From assembly GCF_015210005.1 (NCBI RefSeq), contig NZ_MU158698.1, positions 1,845,352 through 1,909,351 on the forward strand: a stretch of 64,000 bases of DNA. The letters run 5' to 3'. This DNA is from Sphingobacterium hungaricum (lineage in GTDB: Bacteria > Bacteroidota > Bacteroidia > Sphingobacteriales > Sphingobacteriaceae). A model generated the notes under the pieces. That model ran no database searches and was not told the origin of the DNA. It saw only the letters and a list, made by a program, of their open reading frames with translations. Made by a program: the position numbers and the translations under genes. Below, in pieces: positions 43,264-51,861 of this stretch (positions are counted from its first letter, which is position 1; each line of letters opens with the position of its first letter).

Positions 43264-44154
43264 TTATTTGCCACTTGAAGTTTTATATGTTTTAATTGCT
43301 TCATATAAATTATTGACAATTTCCTTTTGCCCATTCGAAGATAACATATATTCTTCTTCATCCGGACTACTAATAAAACCTATTTCGGTTAACACGGCTG
43401 GCATTCCCGCATAAGCCAATACAGCTAATGATTGCTCTTGCACACCGCGATTTCCACGGTTTGATTTTACATACTCATTTTGCATATAAGTCGCCAATTT
43501 AATACTTTGATTTCTAAATTGACGTTTTAATAATGAAAAAACAATATAACTGGACGGGTCATTCGGGTCGAAACCACCGTAGTTTTCTTTGTAATTCTCC
43601 TCCAGCAAGATATCGGCATTTTCACGGATGGCTACATCTTGTTGCCCAAGACGGCTGTAACCACAAACAAATGTTTCCGTACCTTTTACGCTTGGATTTC
43701 TCTTCACCTGATTGACATATCTTCCTTTGCTATTTTTCACACGAATATCTGAATCCGCTGAGTTTGCATGGATAGAGATAAATAAATCCGCGTGGTTTTT
43801 ATTCGCCACATCTGTTCGAACGTGAAAATCAACATCGACGTCTGTCGTTCTGGTTAACAATACCTTCGTGTTAGGCAAATCTTTTTCCAATTGGGTTCTG
43901 AGTTTAAGGGCGACATCGAGGACAATATCTTTCTCTAATGATTGCCTTCCTCTGGCTCCAGGTTTATTTCCTCCATGCCCTGGGTCAATGACAACGATAA
44001 AAGATTTTTGATTTGAATCATCCACTTTTGACGGTAAGTCGGATAGATTCGGATTGGAATTTGTTTTTTTAGTTATGAATGATGTTAAGAAAATCAGAGA
44101 GGGAATAACTGTCAGAATTACCAATAAATTTTTAACATTTTTTTTCAACTTCAT
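43264..44154 (-). CDS. N-acetylmuramoyl-L-alanine amidase (Amidase_3)
   Basis: 296 residues. An N-terminal hydrophobic segment (VKNLLVILTVIPSLIFLTSFI) exports or anchors it. The zinc amidase core starts with VVIDPGHGGNKPGARG (first His ligand) and continues with LLTRTTD, ADLFISIHANSADS (His ligand), and AVLTEIGFISSPDEEEYM with the catalytic Glu. It splits the amide bond between MurNAc and L-Ala. Residues between about 140 and 190 hold an insert typical of AmiA-type autoinhibition, which EnvC-like activators relieve. Divergent from lptD (160 bp) and followed by mlaD. Confidence 0.92.
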   Translation of the reverse strand: MKLKKNVKNLLVILTVIPSLIFLTSFITKKTNSNPNLSDLPSKVDDSNQKSFIVVIDPGHGGNKPGARGRQSLEKDIVLDVALKLRTQLEKDLPNTKVLLTRTTDVDVDFHVRTDVANKNHADLFISIHANSADSDIRVKNSKGRYVNQVKRNPSVKGTETFVCGYSRLGQQDVAIRENADILLEENYKENYGGFDPNDPSSYIVFSLLKRQFRNQSIKLATYMQNEYVKSNRGNRGVQEQSLAVLAYAGMPAVLTEIGFISSPDEEEYMLSSNGQKEIVNNLYEAIKTYKTSSGK

Positions 44155-44258
44155 CTTGTATATTTTTAAATATTTTATGCGTTTAACTGTATAATAATAA
44201 ATTTAGTTAAATATATGCGCTATTCTCGAAAACTTAATTTTTTGTGTTGTTTTTTGAC

Positions 44259-44266
44259 TATTTTTG
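44259..44266 (+). promoter_or_regulatory. Candidate -7 box of lptD
   Basis: TATTTTTG fits TAnnTTTG, about 49 nt before the TTG start; T-rich upstream sequence with no exact -33 spacing. Confidence 0.35.
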
Positions 44267-44314
44267 CCAGCAACAGTTTAAAATTTAGCACAAAAATAAC
44301 ATTCATATTTCATT

Positions 44315-46969
44315 TTGAAGGCTTTAACTTGCATTTTAATTAATTTCATTCTTGTTTTCGGGAGTGTTAATTATTTATTGGCACAAGAAACCCCACCTAC
44401 AAAATCTACTACTATCTACGCTGTAGACAGCTCTTTAATTGTATCGGACAGTACAAAAAACTTGACTGACACGACCAGAAACCAGTTTAAAGAAACTACC
44501 GGACAAGATACGATAAAGATGAAAAATGAAAGCGGAATTGAAACGGTAGTTACAATTCTGGCGAATGATTCCTCTTGGCGAGAAGTGAAAAAAAATATTC
44601 TTCACTTGTTCGGTGGCGCTAAAGTCAAATACGAAGATTTTGAATTATCTGCCGATTATATCCGTTTGGACCAAAATACCAATGTTTTATTCGCCCGTGG
44701 AATAATCGACCACAATGAAAAATACATTGGCCGGCCTGTGGTCATTATGCCTGGTGAGTCTCCGATTGCCGTAGATTCCTTGCTCTATAATTATAAGACC
44801 AGAATTCCGAAAACATACGGTGTCATGACCGAAGTTGATGGTGGTTTTATTCAGGCAAGGGAGGTGAAGCGGAATATCTATGATGAAATGTCGCTTTACC
44901 AAGGCCTTTATAGTACCTGTGATTTACCCTATCCGCATACGCATTTTGGTATACAAATTACAAAAGGCTTGGTCGCCAAGAATCAGATTATCGCTGGCCC
45001 TTCCTATTTAGTTGTTCAAAATATTCCTATAAAATTTTTGATTATTCCTTTTGGATTCTTTCCAAAGCAGGATAAAAAATCGTCTGGTTTCTTATTTCCA
45101 TCGTTTGGTGAAGATGCTTCGCGCGGTTTCGCGATGCGCGATATCGGTTGGTATTTGACATTCAATGATTATTGGGACACCGAATTGCGAGGAAGTTTAT
45201 ATTCCAAAGGTTCATGGGAAGCTTCCGTGCGGACGCAGTACATGGTAAATTATAAATACAATGGTGGTTTTAATTTACGGTATGCATGGACATTGATGGG
45301 CGTTGAAGGAACGGAAGATTACGGCCCAAGGAAAGATTTTAATGTGACTTGGAATCATACCCAACGTCAGGAAGCAAATCCCGGAACTTCGTTTTCTGCT
45401 TCGGTAAATTTCGGAACAAGTTCATACATGCAGAATACAGGAGCGAATGGTACATATAGTTATGACCAATTGATTCAGAATAACATGTCTTCTTCGATTG
45501 CATACGGAAAGGTATTTGCTGACGGGAAAGTGAATTTTACATCTAATTTAAGTCACCGCCAAGATATCAATACAGGTAAAGTTGATTTGGAACTGCCTTC
45601 ATTCAGTTTGAACGTTTCGACTTTTAATCCATTCAAAAGCAAGAATAGCATTGATGAAAAATGGTATGAGCGAATTACGGTCGGATATAGTTTGCAGGGA
45701 AGAAATTCAATTTCAACTGGAGATTCGACCTTATTTAGCAAAGAATCATTGAGTAAATTTTCCAATGGATTCCAACACAGCATTCCAATCAGTTTGAACT
45801 TAAATGCGTTCAAATATTTTCAATTCAACACATCTGTGAATTATACAGAACGTTGGTATCTTCAAACTACTCGAAACCGCCTAGAGAATACTGTTGAAGG
45901 ATTTGAAACGGTAAGAGATACAGTTCAGGGTTTTGCGCGAGCATATGATTACTCGATTTCTACAGGACTATCGACGAAAGTGTACGGACATTTCAAAAAG
46001 AAGATTGGTAATATCCAAGAGATGCGCCACGTCATCACGCCATCGGTCAACTTAAATTACCGTCCTGATTTTTCCGACCCGATGTATGGTTTTTATCGGG
46101 ATTACGTAGACCAAAATGGTGCACTGACTAGTTATTCTATTTTCCAAGAAGGAATTTACGGGTCGCCGTCAGCCGGAAAATCGATGGGTATAGGTTTCTC
46201 GGTTGATAATAATTTGGAAGCCAAAATTAAAAGTAAAAATGATACCTCTGAATCAGGAATCAAGAAAGTTCCTATACTTCAAGGTCTGACATTTAGCGGT
46301 AATTACAACGTTGCTGCGGATTCAATGAAATTGTCCAATATATCCTTTTCAGGACGGACAACGATTTTCAACGAGAAGATTAATTTGAACTTTAACGGTT
46401 CATTTGACCCTTATTCTTTAGATGAAGAGGGTAGACGTATCAACCGCTACGCGATTAAAGATGGCAATTTAGCTAGGTTGACAAATTTTGGTTTATCATT
46501 TGACTATAGCTTTAATCCAAATGCCAACAAAAGCCGAAGCGGAAATATTGACTCGCTAAGAAACAGCATGCCGAATATGACGAAAGAGCAAGCGGATGCC
46601 TTAGCCAGAATAAGTACCGACCCCAATGCATTCGTTGATTTCAATATTCCATGGAATTTAAATGGTTCCTTTAGTTTTCAATATTCTAAAACAGGTCTGA
46701 CTTCGAGCATTACCAGTACGGTGAATGTGAGCGGTGATGTGAACGTGACGCCGAAGTGGAAAATTCAATTTAATTCGGGATACGATTTTAGAGCTCAGGA
46801 AGTTTCATTAACCCGATTCAGCATCTATCGCGATTTGCACTGTTGGGATATGTCATTTAGCTGGGTTCCATTTGGCCAATACCAAAGTTATAACGTGACC
46901 ATTCGTGCGAAAGCTTCGGTTTTGCAAGATTTAAAGCTGACCAAACAAAACACACATTACGTCTACTAA
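44315..46969 (+). CDS. lptD: LptD-like lipopolysaccharide-assembly outer-membrane protein
   Basis: 884 residues. It starts with TTG and is directly followed by a signal peptide (KALTCILINFILVFGSVNYLLAQ). The N-terminal jelly-roll/OstA-like part (about 90-230) has LHLFGGAKVKYEDFELSADYIRLDQNTNVLFARG and Cys in STCDLPYPHTHFGI; the remainder is an outer-membrane barrel rich in Asn, Ser, Tyr and aromatic strand ends. It inserts lipopolysaccharide into the outer leaflet, together with LptE. The TTG start is supported by the signal peptide. cinA follows 26 nt downstream, on the same strand. Confidence 0.88.
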   Translation: MKALTCILINFILVFGSVNYLLAQETPPTKSTTIYAVDSSLIVSDSTKNLTDTTRNQFKETTGQDTIKMKNESGIETVVTILANDSSWREVKKNILHLFGGAKVKYEDFELSADYIRLDQNTNVLFARGIIDHNEKYIGRPVVIMPGESPIAVDSLLYNYKTRIPKTYGVMTEVDGGFIQAREVKRNIYDEMSLYQGLYSTCDLPYPHTHFGIQITKGLVAKNQIIAGPSYLVVQNIPIKFLIIPFGFFPKQDKKSSGFLFPSFGEDASRGFAMRDIGWYLTFNDYWDTELRGSLYSKGSWEASVRTQYMVNYKYNGGFNLRYAWTLMGVEGTEDYGPRKDFNVTWNHTQRQEANPGTSFSASVNFGTSSYMQNTGANGTYSYDQLIQNNMSSSIAYGKVFADGKVNFTSNLSHRQDINTGKVDLELPSFSLNVSTFNPFKSKNSIDEKWYERITVGYSLQGRNSISTGDSTLFSKESLSKFSNGFQHSIPISLNLNAFKYFQFNTSVNYTERWYLQTTRNRLENTVEGFETVRDTVQGFARAYDYSISTGLSTKVYGHFKKKIGNIQEMRHVITPSVNLNYRPDFSDPMYGFYRDYVDQNGALTSYSIFQEGIYGSPSAGKSMGIGFSVDNNLEAKIKSKNDTSESGIKKVPILQGLTFSGNYNVAADSMKLSNISFSGRTTIFNEKINLNFNGSFDPYSLDEEGRRINRYAIKDGNLARLTNFGLSFDYSFNPNANKSRSGNIDSLRNSMPNMTKEQADALARISTDPNAFVDFNIPWNLNGSFSFQYSKTGLTSSITSTVNVSGDVNVTPKWKIQFNSGYDFRAQEVSLTRFSIYRDLHCWDMSFSWVPFGQYQSYNVTIRAKASVLQDLKLTKQNTHYVY

Positions 46970-46995
46970 ATTCGATTAATTTCTTACATTTAGGC

Positions 46996-48237
46996 ATGAA
47001 TGCTGAAATTATAACCATTGGTGATGAAATCCTGCTAGGACAAATTATTGATACAAATTCTGCCTGGATTGCTCAGGAATTTGCGAAAATTCAAATCGCT
47101 GTTACCAAAATTACGTCAATTTCAGATGAAAAAGCAGCCATACAGCATCATCTCGGTTTAGCGGATTCGAATGTAGTTATCGTGACCGGTGGTCTAGGCC
47201 CAACTAAAGATGACAAGACCAAAGAAAGCATCGCCGAATTTTTCGGAACAGAATTGGTTCGGAACGAAGAAGTCTTAGCACATATCCAAAATCTGTTTAT
47301 TAAGCTGGGTTACGAAAATATGCCTGCGGCGAATTATCAGCAAGCGGATGTTCTGGCCAATGCGGATATTTTATTCAATGATGTCGGCACCGCCGCCGGA
47401 ATGTGGGTCGAACATCAAGGGAAAATATTCATCTTTTTGCCTGGCGTTCCATTTGAAATGATGCATTTGGTATCCAATAAAGTTCTTCCTAAATTTTCTG
47501 AAATTCGGACAACCACCTATATCTATAATCGGTATTTATTGACTATCGGTCTTGGAGAATCTCATTTGGCAGAACAAATTGCAGATATTGAGAATGCTCT
47601 ACCGGCTCATATTAAATTGGCTTATCTGCCGAAAATCGGTTTGTTGCGACTGCGCTTAAGTGCCAGTGGAACAGATGAAAAAATCTTGCAATCAGACGTT
47701 GATGCTTTTTTAGAAAGAATTGCGACCCGCTTAGAGAAATATGTTGTCGCTTACGAAGATATTTCTATTGAAGAGGCATTTATTCAGGAATTCAGCAAAA
47801 ATAACCTGAAATTTTCTACCGCTGAAAGTTGTACGGGCGGAGGCTTAGCTTCTCGAATTACTCAATATGCTGGGTCGAGTTCGATTTATCAAGGTTCTGT
47901 TGTGGCGTATTCCAATGAATCCAAAATGAAGCTTTTAAATGTGCAGAAAGCGACTTTAGATAATTTTGGAGCAGTCAGCGAAGAAACTGTTTTGGAAATG
48001 GCTGCAGGTGCTAGAAAAATATTTGAAACGGATTATGCAATAGCGACAAGCGGTATTGCGGGACCTAGTGGCGGAACTCCTGAAAAGCCTGTCGGTACGG
48101 TATGGATTGCTATCGCAGGAAAGAATTCGACCATCAGCAAGAAGTATAATTTTAAGAACAATCGGACAATCAATATCGAGCGGACAATCGCAAATGCTTG
48201 GCTCTTGTTATGGAAATTGTATAAGGAAGAAAATTGA
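46996..48237 (+). CDS. cinA: CinA-family protein
   Basis: 413 residues with both domains. The N-terminal molybdopterin-binding-like domain begins AEIITIGDEILLGQIIDTNSAWIAQEF and includes VIVTGGLGPTKDDKTKESIAEFF. The C-terminal nicotinamide mononucleotide deamidase-type domain begins near residue 265, with FSTAESCTGGGLASRITQYAGSSSIYQGSVVAYSNESK and ATSGIAGPSGGTPEKPVGTVWIA. It salvages or repairs pyridine nucleotides (ADP-ribose pyrophosphatase and NMN deamidase activities are known for the family). It probably shares a transcript with lptD. Confidence 0.95.
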   Translation: MNAEIITIGDEILLGQIIDTNSAWIAQEFAKIQIAVTKITSISDEKAAIQHHLGLADSNVVIVTGGLGPTKDDKTKESIAEFFGTELVRNEEVLAHIQNLFIKLGYENMPAANYQQADVLANADILFNDVGTAAGMWVEHQGKIFIFLPGVPFEMMHLVSNKVLPKFSEIRTTTYIYNRYLLTIGLGESHLAEQIADIENALPAHIKLAYLPKIGLLRLRLSASGTDEKILQSDVDAFLERIATRLEKYVVAYEDISIEEAFIQEFSKNNLKFSTAESCTGGGLASRITQYAGSSSIYQGSVVAYSNESKMKLLNVQKATLDNFGAVSEETVLEMAAGARKIFETDYAIATSGIAGPSGGTPEKPVGTVWIAIAGKNSTISKKYNFKNNRTINIERTIANAWLLLWKLYKEEN

Positions 48238-48350
48238 TGTTTTATCGAAATTTTATTTCATTAAAATGTTATTTAACAAAATAATTTTTTGTTTATCAAT
48301 TATTAATGCATAATATAGTATTTTAGTAACATATTAAAATAATTTAAAAA

Positions 48351-49703
48351 ATGGCTATATACAAACTCTTACTTCCTAAGATGGGTGAAAGCGTATCAGA
48401 AGCAACTTTAACAAATTGGCTTAAGGAAGTTGGTGATTCGATTCAGGAAGACGAGGCTGTCGTAGAAATTGCAACAGATAAGGTTGATTCAGACGTTCCT
48501 TCTCCAGTAAAAGGAATTTTGAAAGAAAAATTATTCGACGTCAATTCGGTTGTACAAGTAGGCGAAGTAATTGCCCTAGTCGAAATCGAAGGCGAAGAGC
48601 AACAATCCGCCACAGATACAAAAGAAGAAGTTGAAGTCCAGCAAGAAGAGGCTCCATCTGAGTTTGTCGATGTAGAAAACACAACAATTCCAGGTGTTGA
48701 TTTACTTGAAGAAAAATCAGCAAGCAAATCTGAAGACTATAACCAATCGTCTAAATTCTTTTCTCCGCTAGTTAAAAAAATTGCAGAAGAAGAAGGAATC
48801 AGTGTTCAGGAATTGGAGACTATTAAAGGTTCTGGGATTGAAGGCCGCGTTACGAAAGATAATGTTTTGGCTTATTTAGGGAATAGAACATCGCAACCAT
48901 CAATTAAGAAGGAAGAAACCGCGACTCCAGTGAGTTCGATTCCAACTCCTCCTCCTGTTAAAAGTGCGCCGGTGTCTGTCGTGAAAAGCATGCATGGAGA
49001 TGAAATTATTGAGATGGATAGAATGCGTCGGTTGATTGCTGACCACATGGTTCAAAGTGTCCAAACTTCGCCACATGTATTCTCTGTGGTGGAAGCAGAT
49101 GTCACTAACTTGGTGAATTGGCGCAACAAAGTGAAAGACGATTTTAAGAAACGTGAAGGAGAAAATATAACATTTACCCCTTTATTTATCGAAGCCATTA
49201 GCAAAGCCATCAAAGATTTTCCGATGGTCAATGTGTCCATTGATGGGTATAATATTATCAAACGCAAGAATATCAATATCGGAATGGCGGCAGCGCTTCC
49301 TTCCGGAAATTTAATTGTTCCTGTTATTAAAAGTGCGGACCAACTGAGTTTAGTTGGAATTAGCAAATCGGTGAATGATTTGGCCCAACGTGCGAGAGCA
49401 AACAAGTTGAAGCCAGACGATACGCAGGGCGGCACATTCACGTTTACAAACATCGGTGCATTTGGAAATATTTTTGGGATGCCGATTATTAATCAGCCGC
49501 AGGCGGCAATTATGGCTGTAGGAACAATCAAGAAGAAACCGGCAGTTTTAGAAACTGAGCAAGGCGATGTGATTGCGATACGTCACTTTATGTATATTTC
49601 GATGTCTTATGACCATCGGGTAATCGATGGTGCTTTAGGAGGAACATTTATCCGAAGAGTTGCAGATTATTTAGAAAACTGGGATGTAAATCGAGTGATT
49701 TAA
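48351..49703 (+). CDS. 2-oxo acid dehydrogenase E2, dihydrolipoamide acyltransferase
   Basis: 450 residues. One lipoyl domain (1-78) with Lys44 in EIATDKVDSDVPSP; then a Glu/Gln-rich linker; the E1/E3-binding domain at about 136-176 (FFSPLVKKIAEEEGISVQELETIKGSGIEGRVTKDNVLAYL); a second Pro-rich linker; and the catalytic domain with His422 and Asp426 in YDHRVIDGALGG. The EIATDKVDSDVPSP form is most like branched-chain 2-oxo acid E2 proteins. No E1 or E3 genes are adjacent, so the exact complex (branched-chain or 2-oxoglutarate) is inferred only. It has a terminator just downstream. Confidence 0.92.
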   Translation: MAIYKLLLPKMGESVSEATLTNWLKEVGDSIQEDEAVVEIATDKVDSDVPSPVKGILKEKLFDVNSVVQVGEVIALVEIEGEEQQSATDTKEEVEVQQEEAPSEFVDVENTTIPGVDLLEEKSASKSEDYNQSSKFFSPLVKKIAEEEGISVQELETIKGSGIEGRVTKDNVLAYLGNRTSQPSIKKEETATPVSSIPTPPPVKSAPVSVVKSMHGDEIIEMDRMRRLIADHMVQSVQTSPHVFSVVEADVTNLVNWRNKVKDDFKKREGENITFTPLFIEAISKAIKDFPMVNVSIDGYNIIKRKNINIGMAAALPSGNLIVPVIKSADQLSLVGISKSVNDLAQRARANKLKPDDTQGGTFTFTNIGAFGNIFGMPIINQPQAAIMAVGTIKKKPAVLETEQGDVIAIRHFMYISMSYDHRVIDGALGGTFIRRVADYLENWDVNRVI

Positions 49704-49710
49704 TTCATGA

Positions 49711-49756
49711 TAAAAAGAGAGAGGGTTTTGCTTAGCAAAACCCTCTCTCTTTTTAT
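49711..49756. terminator. Bidirectional terminator between the E2 and MATE genes
   Basis: Stem AAAAAGAGAGAGGGTTTTGC / GCAAAACCCTCTCTCTTTTT, 20 bp perfect, with a 3-nt loop. Confidence 0.95.
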
Positions 49757-51108
49757 GCGATAACGTACTTCTTGATTTTGTTTTGGTATCTAAAATATAA
49801 GAGGATTGACGAGGTCAATAATCCTAAGGTCAATCCATACCAGATACCTTTAACGCCCATATCCAATGTAATTCCCATCAGATAAGCACTAGGAAGCCCA
49901 ATCACCCAATAAGCAAAAAATGTAATTATTGTAGGTACATTCACATCGCCCATGCCTCGCAGAACGCCTAAACCAACTACTTGAGTTCCGTCAAATAATT
50001 GAAACAATCCAGCTATCACTAGAAGCTGTGTAGCTAATCCAATTACGACAACATCTGTCGTGATAATTAATGGCAACTGATGATTTGCTATCGCAAATAT
50101 CAAAGCAGTCATCACCATAAATCCAATCACGATGTGATAAGATACCTTAGCAAATTTCTGCAAGCGATAGAAATTGGAATTTCCGAAGCTATTGCCGACT
50201 TTAATAGTCGCAGCCGAAGCAATACCGCTAGCCATCATGTAGGTCATGGCCGCCAATGTAATCGCGACTTGATGTGCTGCTTGTTCGATTGCGCCAATTT
50301 TTCCAGCGATTAATGCTGCTCCTGCAAATGCGCCAATTTCAAAAACATATTGCATAGCAACCGGAGCTCCAATTTTTAGAATCGCTTTGATTCTCGAGAA
50401 ATCAATAAAGCGAAAACTGAAATATTTGATGTAAGGTTTGAAATTAACCGATTTCAAAACATAAAAACTCATCGCCAGCATCATTAAGACGCGGTCGGCT
50501 AAGGTCGCAATTCCTACTCCGGCAACACCCATTGGCTTGATGCCAAACATCCCTTTTACTAAAATTACGGCTATAATTACGTTAATGACATTTCCCCAAA
50601 TCGTAATCGACATGGCTTGTTTTGTAAATCCCAATCCTTCGGCAAACTGCTTGAACGTATTGAATAACATCAGCGGCAAAATGGATAAGCTTAGAATAAG
50701 CAGATAAGGTTTTGCAACTTCAACAACTTGCGGGTCCTGGTCAGCGTGCGTCATGGCAAACATAGAACCGAAATAGACAAAGCAGAATAGCAAAATTCCT
50801 GAAATGAAATTTAACCAAAAGCTATTGGACAATAATTTTGCGCATTCTTCCTTGTTCGAGCGTCCGTTTTCTTGCGCAATCAAAGGCGTTAATCCATAAG
50901 AAATCCCTAAGCCGATAACCAAAACGATCATAAAAACAGAATGCACGAGGGAAACAGCCGCCAAAGGAATAGTTCCTGCGAAATGGCCGACAATAATGGT
51001 GTCAGCAGTTTGCACTAGAGTATGGCCTAATTGAGAAATAACAATCGGTCCTGCTAAGGCAAACGTATTCCAATAGTAAGCTTTATTTGCTTTGTAAAAT
51101 TTAAACAT
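49753..51108 (-). CDS. MATE-family multidrug/sodium antiporter
   Basis: 451 residues with about 12 membrane segments in two similar halves. Segment 1 has LAGPIVISQLGHTLVQTADTIIVGHFAGTIPLAAVSL, and the second half has KIGAPVAMQYVFEIGAFAGAALIAGKIGAIEQAAHQVAITLAAMTYMMASGIASAATIKVGNSFG, both hallmarks of NorM-type MATE proteins. They exchange Na+ or H+ for cationic compounds across the inner membrane. The stop codon region lies in the shared terminator. A -7 box TACATTTG stands at 51126-51133 just before the start. Substrates unknown. Confidence 0.93.
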   Translation of the reverse strand: MFKFYKANKAYYWNTFALAGPIVISQLGHTLVQTADTIIVGHFAGTIPLAAVSLVHSVFMIVLVIGLGISYGLTPLIAQENGRSNKEECAKLLSNSFWLNFISGILLFCFVYFGSMFAMTHADQDPQVVEVAKPYLLILSLSILPLMLFNTFKQFAEGLGFTKQAMSITIWGNVINVIIAVILVKGMFGIKPMGVAGVGIATLADRVLMMLAMSFYVLKSVNFKPYIKYFSFRFIDFSRIKAILKIGAPVAMQYVFEIGAFAGAALIAGKIGAIEQAAHQVAITLAAMTYMMASGIASAATIKVGNSFGNSNFYRLQKFAKVSYHIVIGFMVMTALIFAIANHQLPLIITTDVVVIGLATQLLVIAGLFQLFDGTQVVGLGVLRGMGDVNVPTIITFFAYWVIGLPSAYLMGITLDMGVKGIWYGLTLGLLTSSILLYFRYQNKIKKYVIA

Positions 51109-51125
51109 TTTTAATTCAATGGCGA

Positions 51126-51133
51126 CAAATGTA
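51126..51133 (-). promoter_or_regulatory. Candidate -7 box of the MATE gene
   Basis: Minus-strand TACATTTG, 18 nt before the ATG; no exact TTG at -33. Confidence 0.4.
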
Positions 51134-51208
51134 CGAAGTTTTTTATCAGTGAATTGTCTGAATCCGGAAAGACGATTCTAATTTGTGTCTAAATAATTAC
51201 ATGCTTTG

Positions 51209-51240
51209 TTTGTTCTAAAAAAAATTAACCTTTACCTTAG
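51209..51240 (+). promoter_or_regulatory. Promoter of the second tatA gene
   Basis: TTTG (51209-51212), 20 nt, TACCTTAG (51233-51240), close to the Bacteroidota consensus, about 25 nt before the ATG at 51266. Confidence 0.55.
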
Positions 51241-51265
51241 CCCTATTCAATTTAAATTAATAGAA

Positions 51266-51790
51266 ATGAATTTAGCATTTTTAAATATTGGTACACAAGA
51301 GATGATGTTAATCGTTATCGTCATCTTGTTGTTGTTTGGAGGAAAGAAATTACCTGAATTGGCTCGCGGTCTTGGGAAAGGTATCAGAGAATTTAAAGAT
51401 GCATCTGAAGGAATCAAGCGAGAAATCTCAGACCAAATCAACAACTTCGAAAAGGATTTAGACGTGAAGGCTGAAGACAAGCCTTCGACAACGCAAGTAG
51501 CGCAAGTTACTGAAGAGGTTAAGGACAACGTGGATGGAGAGGCAACAGATGAAACGTCAACAGAAACGGCAGCAACGGATAAGCCACAATTTACTGCACC
51601 AGAAGGAACCTATCAGCATCAGCCAGGAAGAGAACCTGATTACGGACAAGATAATTATTATCAGTATGGATATAATGACCATTTCGCAGGAGAGAAACCT
51701 GAAGAAGTGGCTGCTCAAGCTGAAGAATCTAACGATACGCCTGAATCAACGGATTCTGGGGAATCAAAAGACACATCAGTTAAGGCGTAA
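51266..51790 (+). CDS. tatA: TatA-family translocase subunit with long acidic tail
   Basis: 174 residues from ATG 51266; an in-frame ATG 60 nt earlier would lie before the promoter's -7 box, so it is rejected. The membrane helix is MMLIVIVILLLFG, and the hinge is GKKLPELARGLGKGIREFKDASEGIKREI, nearly the same as in the 24658-24879 protein. It then carries a tail of about 120 residues rich in Glu, Asp, Thr and Gln, ending in a Tyr/Gln/Asn-rich part (DYGQDNYYQYGYND). This tail is longer than usual TatA. It forms part of the twin-arginine export channel; the tail may bind partners. tex follows. Confidence 0.88.
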   Translation: MNLAFLNIGTQEMMLIVIVILLLFGGKKLPELARGLGKGIREFKDASEGIKREISDQINNFEKDLDVKAEDKPSTTQVAQVTEEVKDNVDGEATDETSTETAATDKPQFTAPEGTYQHQPGREPDYGQDNYYQYGYNDHFAGEKPEEVAAQAEESNDTPESTDSGESKDTSVKA

Positions 51791-51815
51791 ATTTCCAATT
51801 TACTTTGTATGACTT

Positions 51816-51846
51816 ACAGCTGTTGAATTTCAACAGCTTTTTATTT
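51816..51846 (+). terminator. Terminator after the second tatA
   Basis: Stem AGCTGTTGAA / TTCAACAGCT, almost no loop, followed by TTTTTA. Confidence 0.8.
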
Positions 51847-51861
51847 GCATAAAATTTCGTT

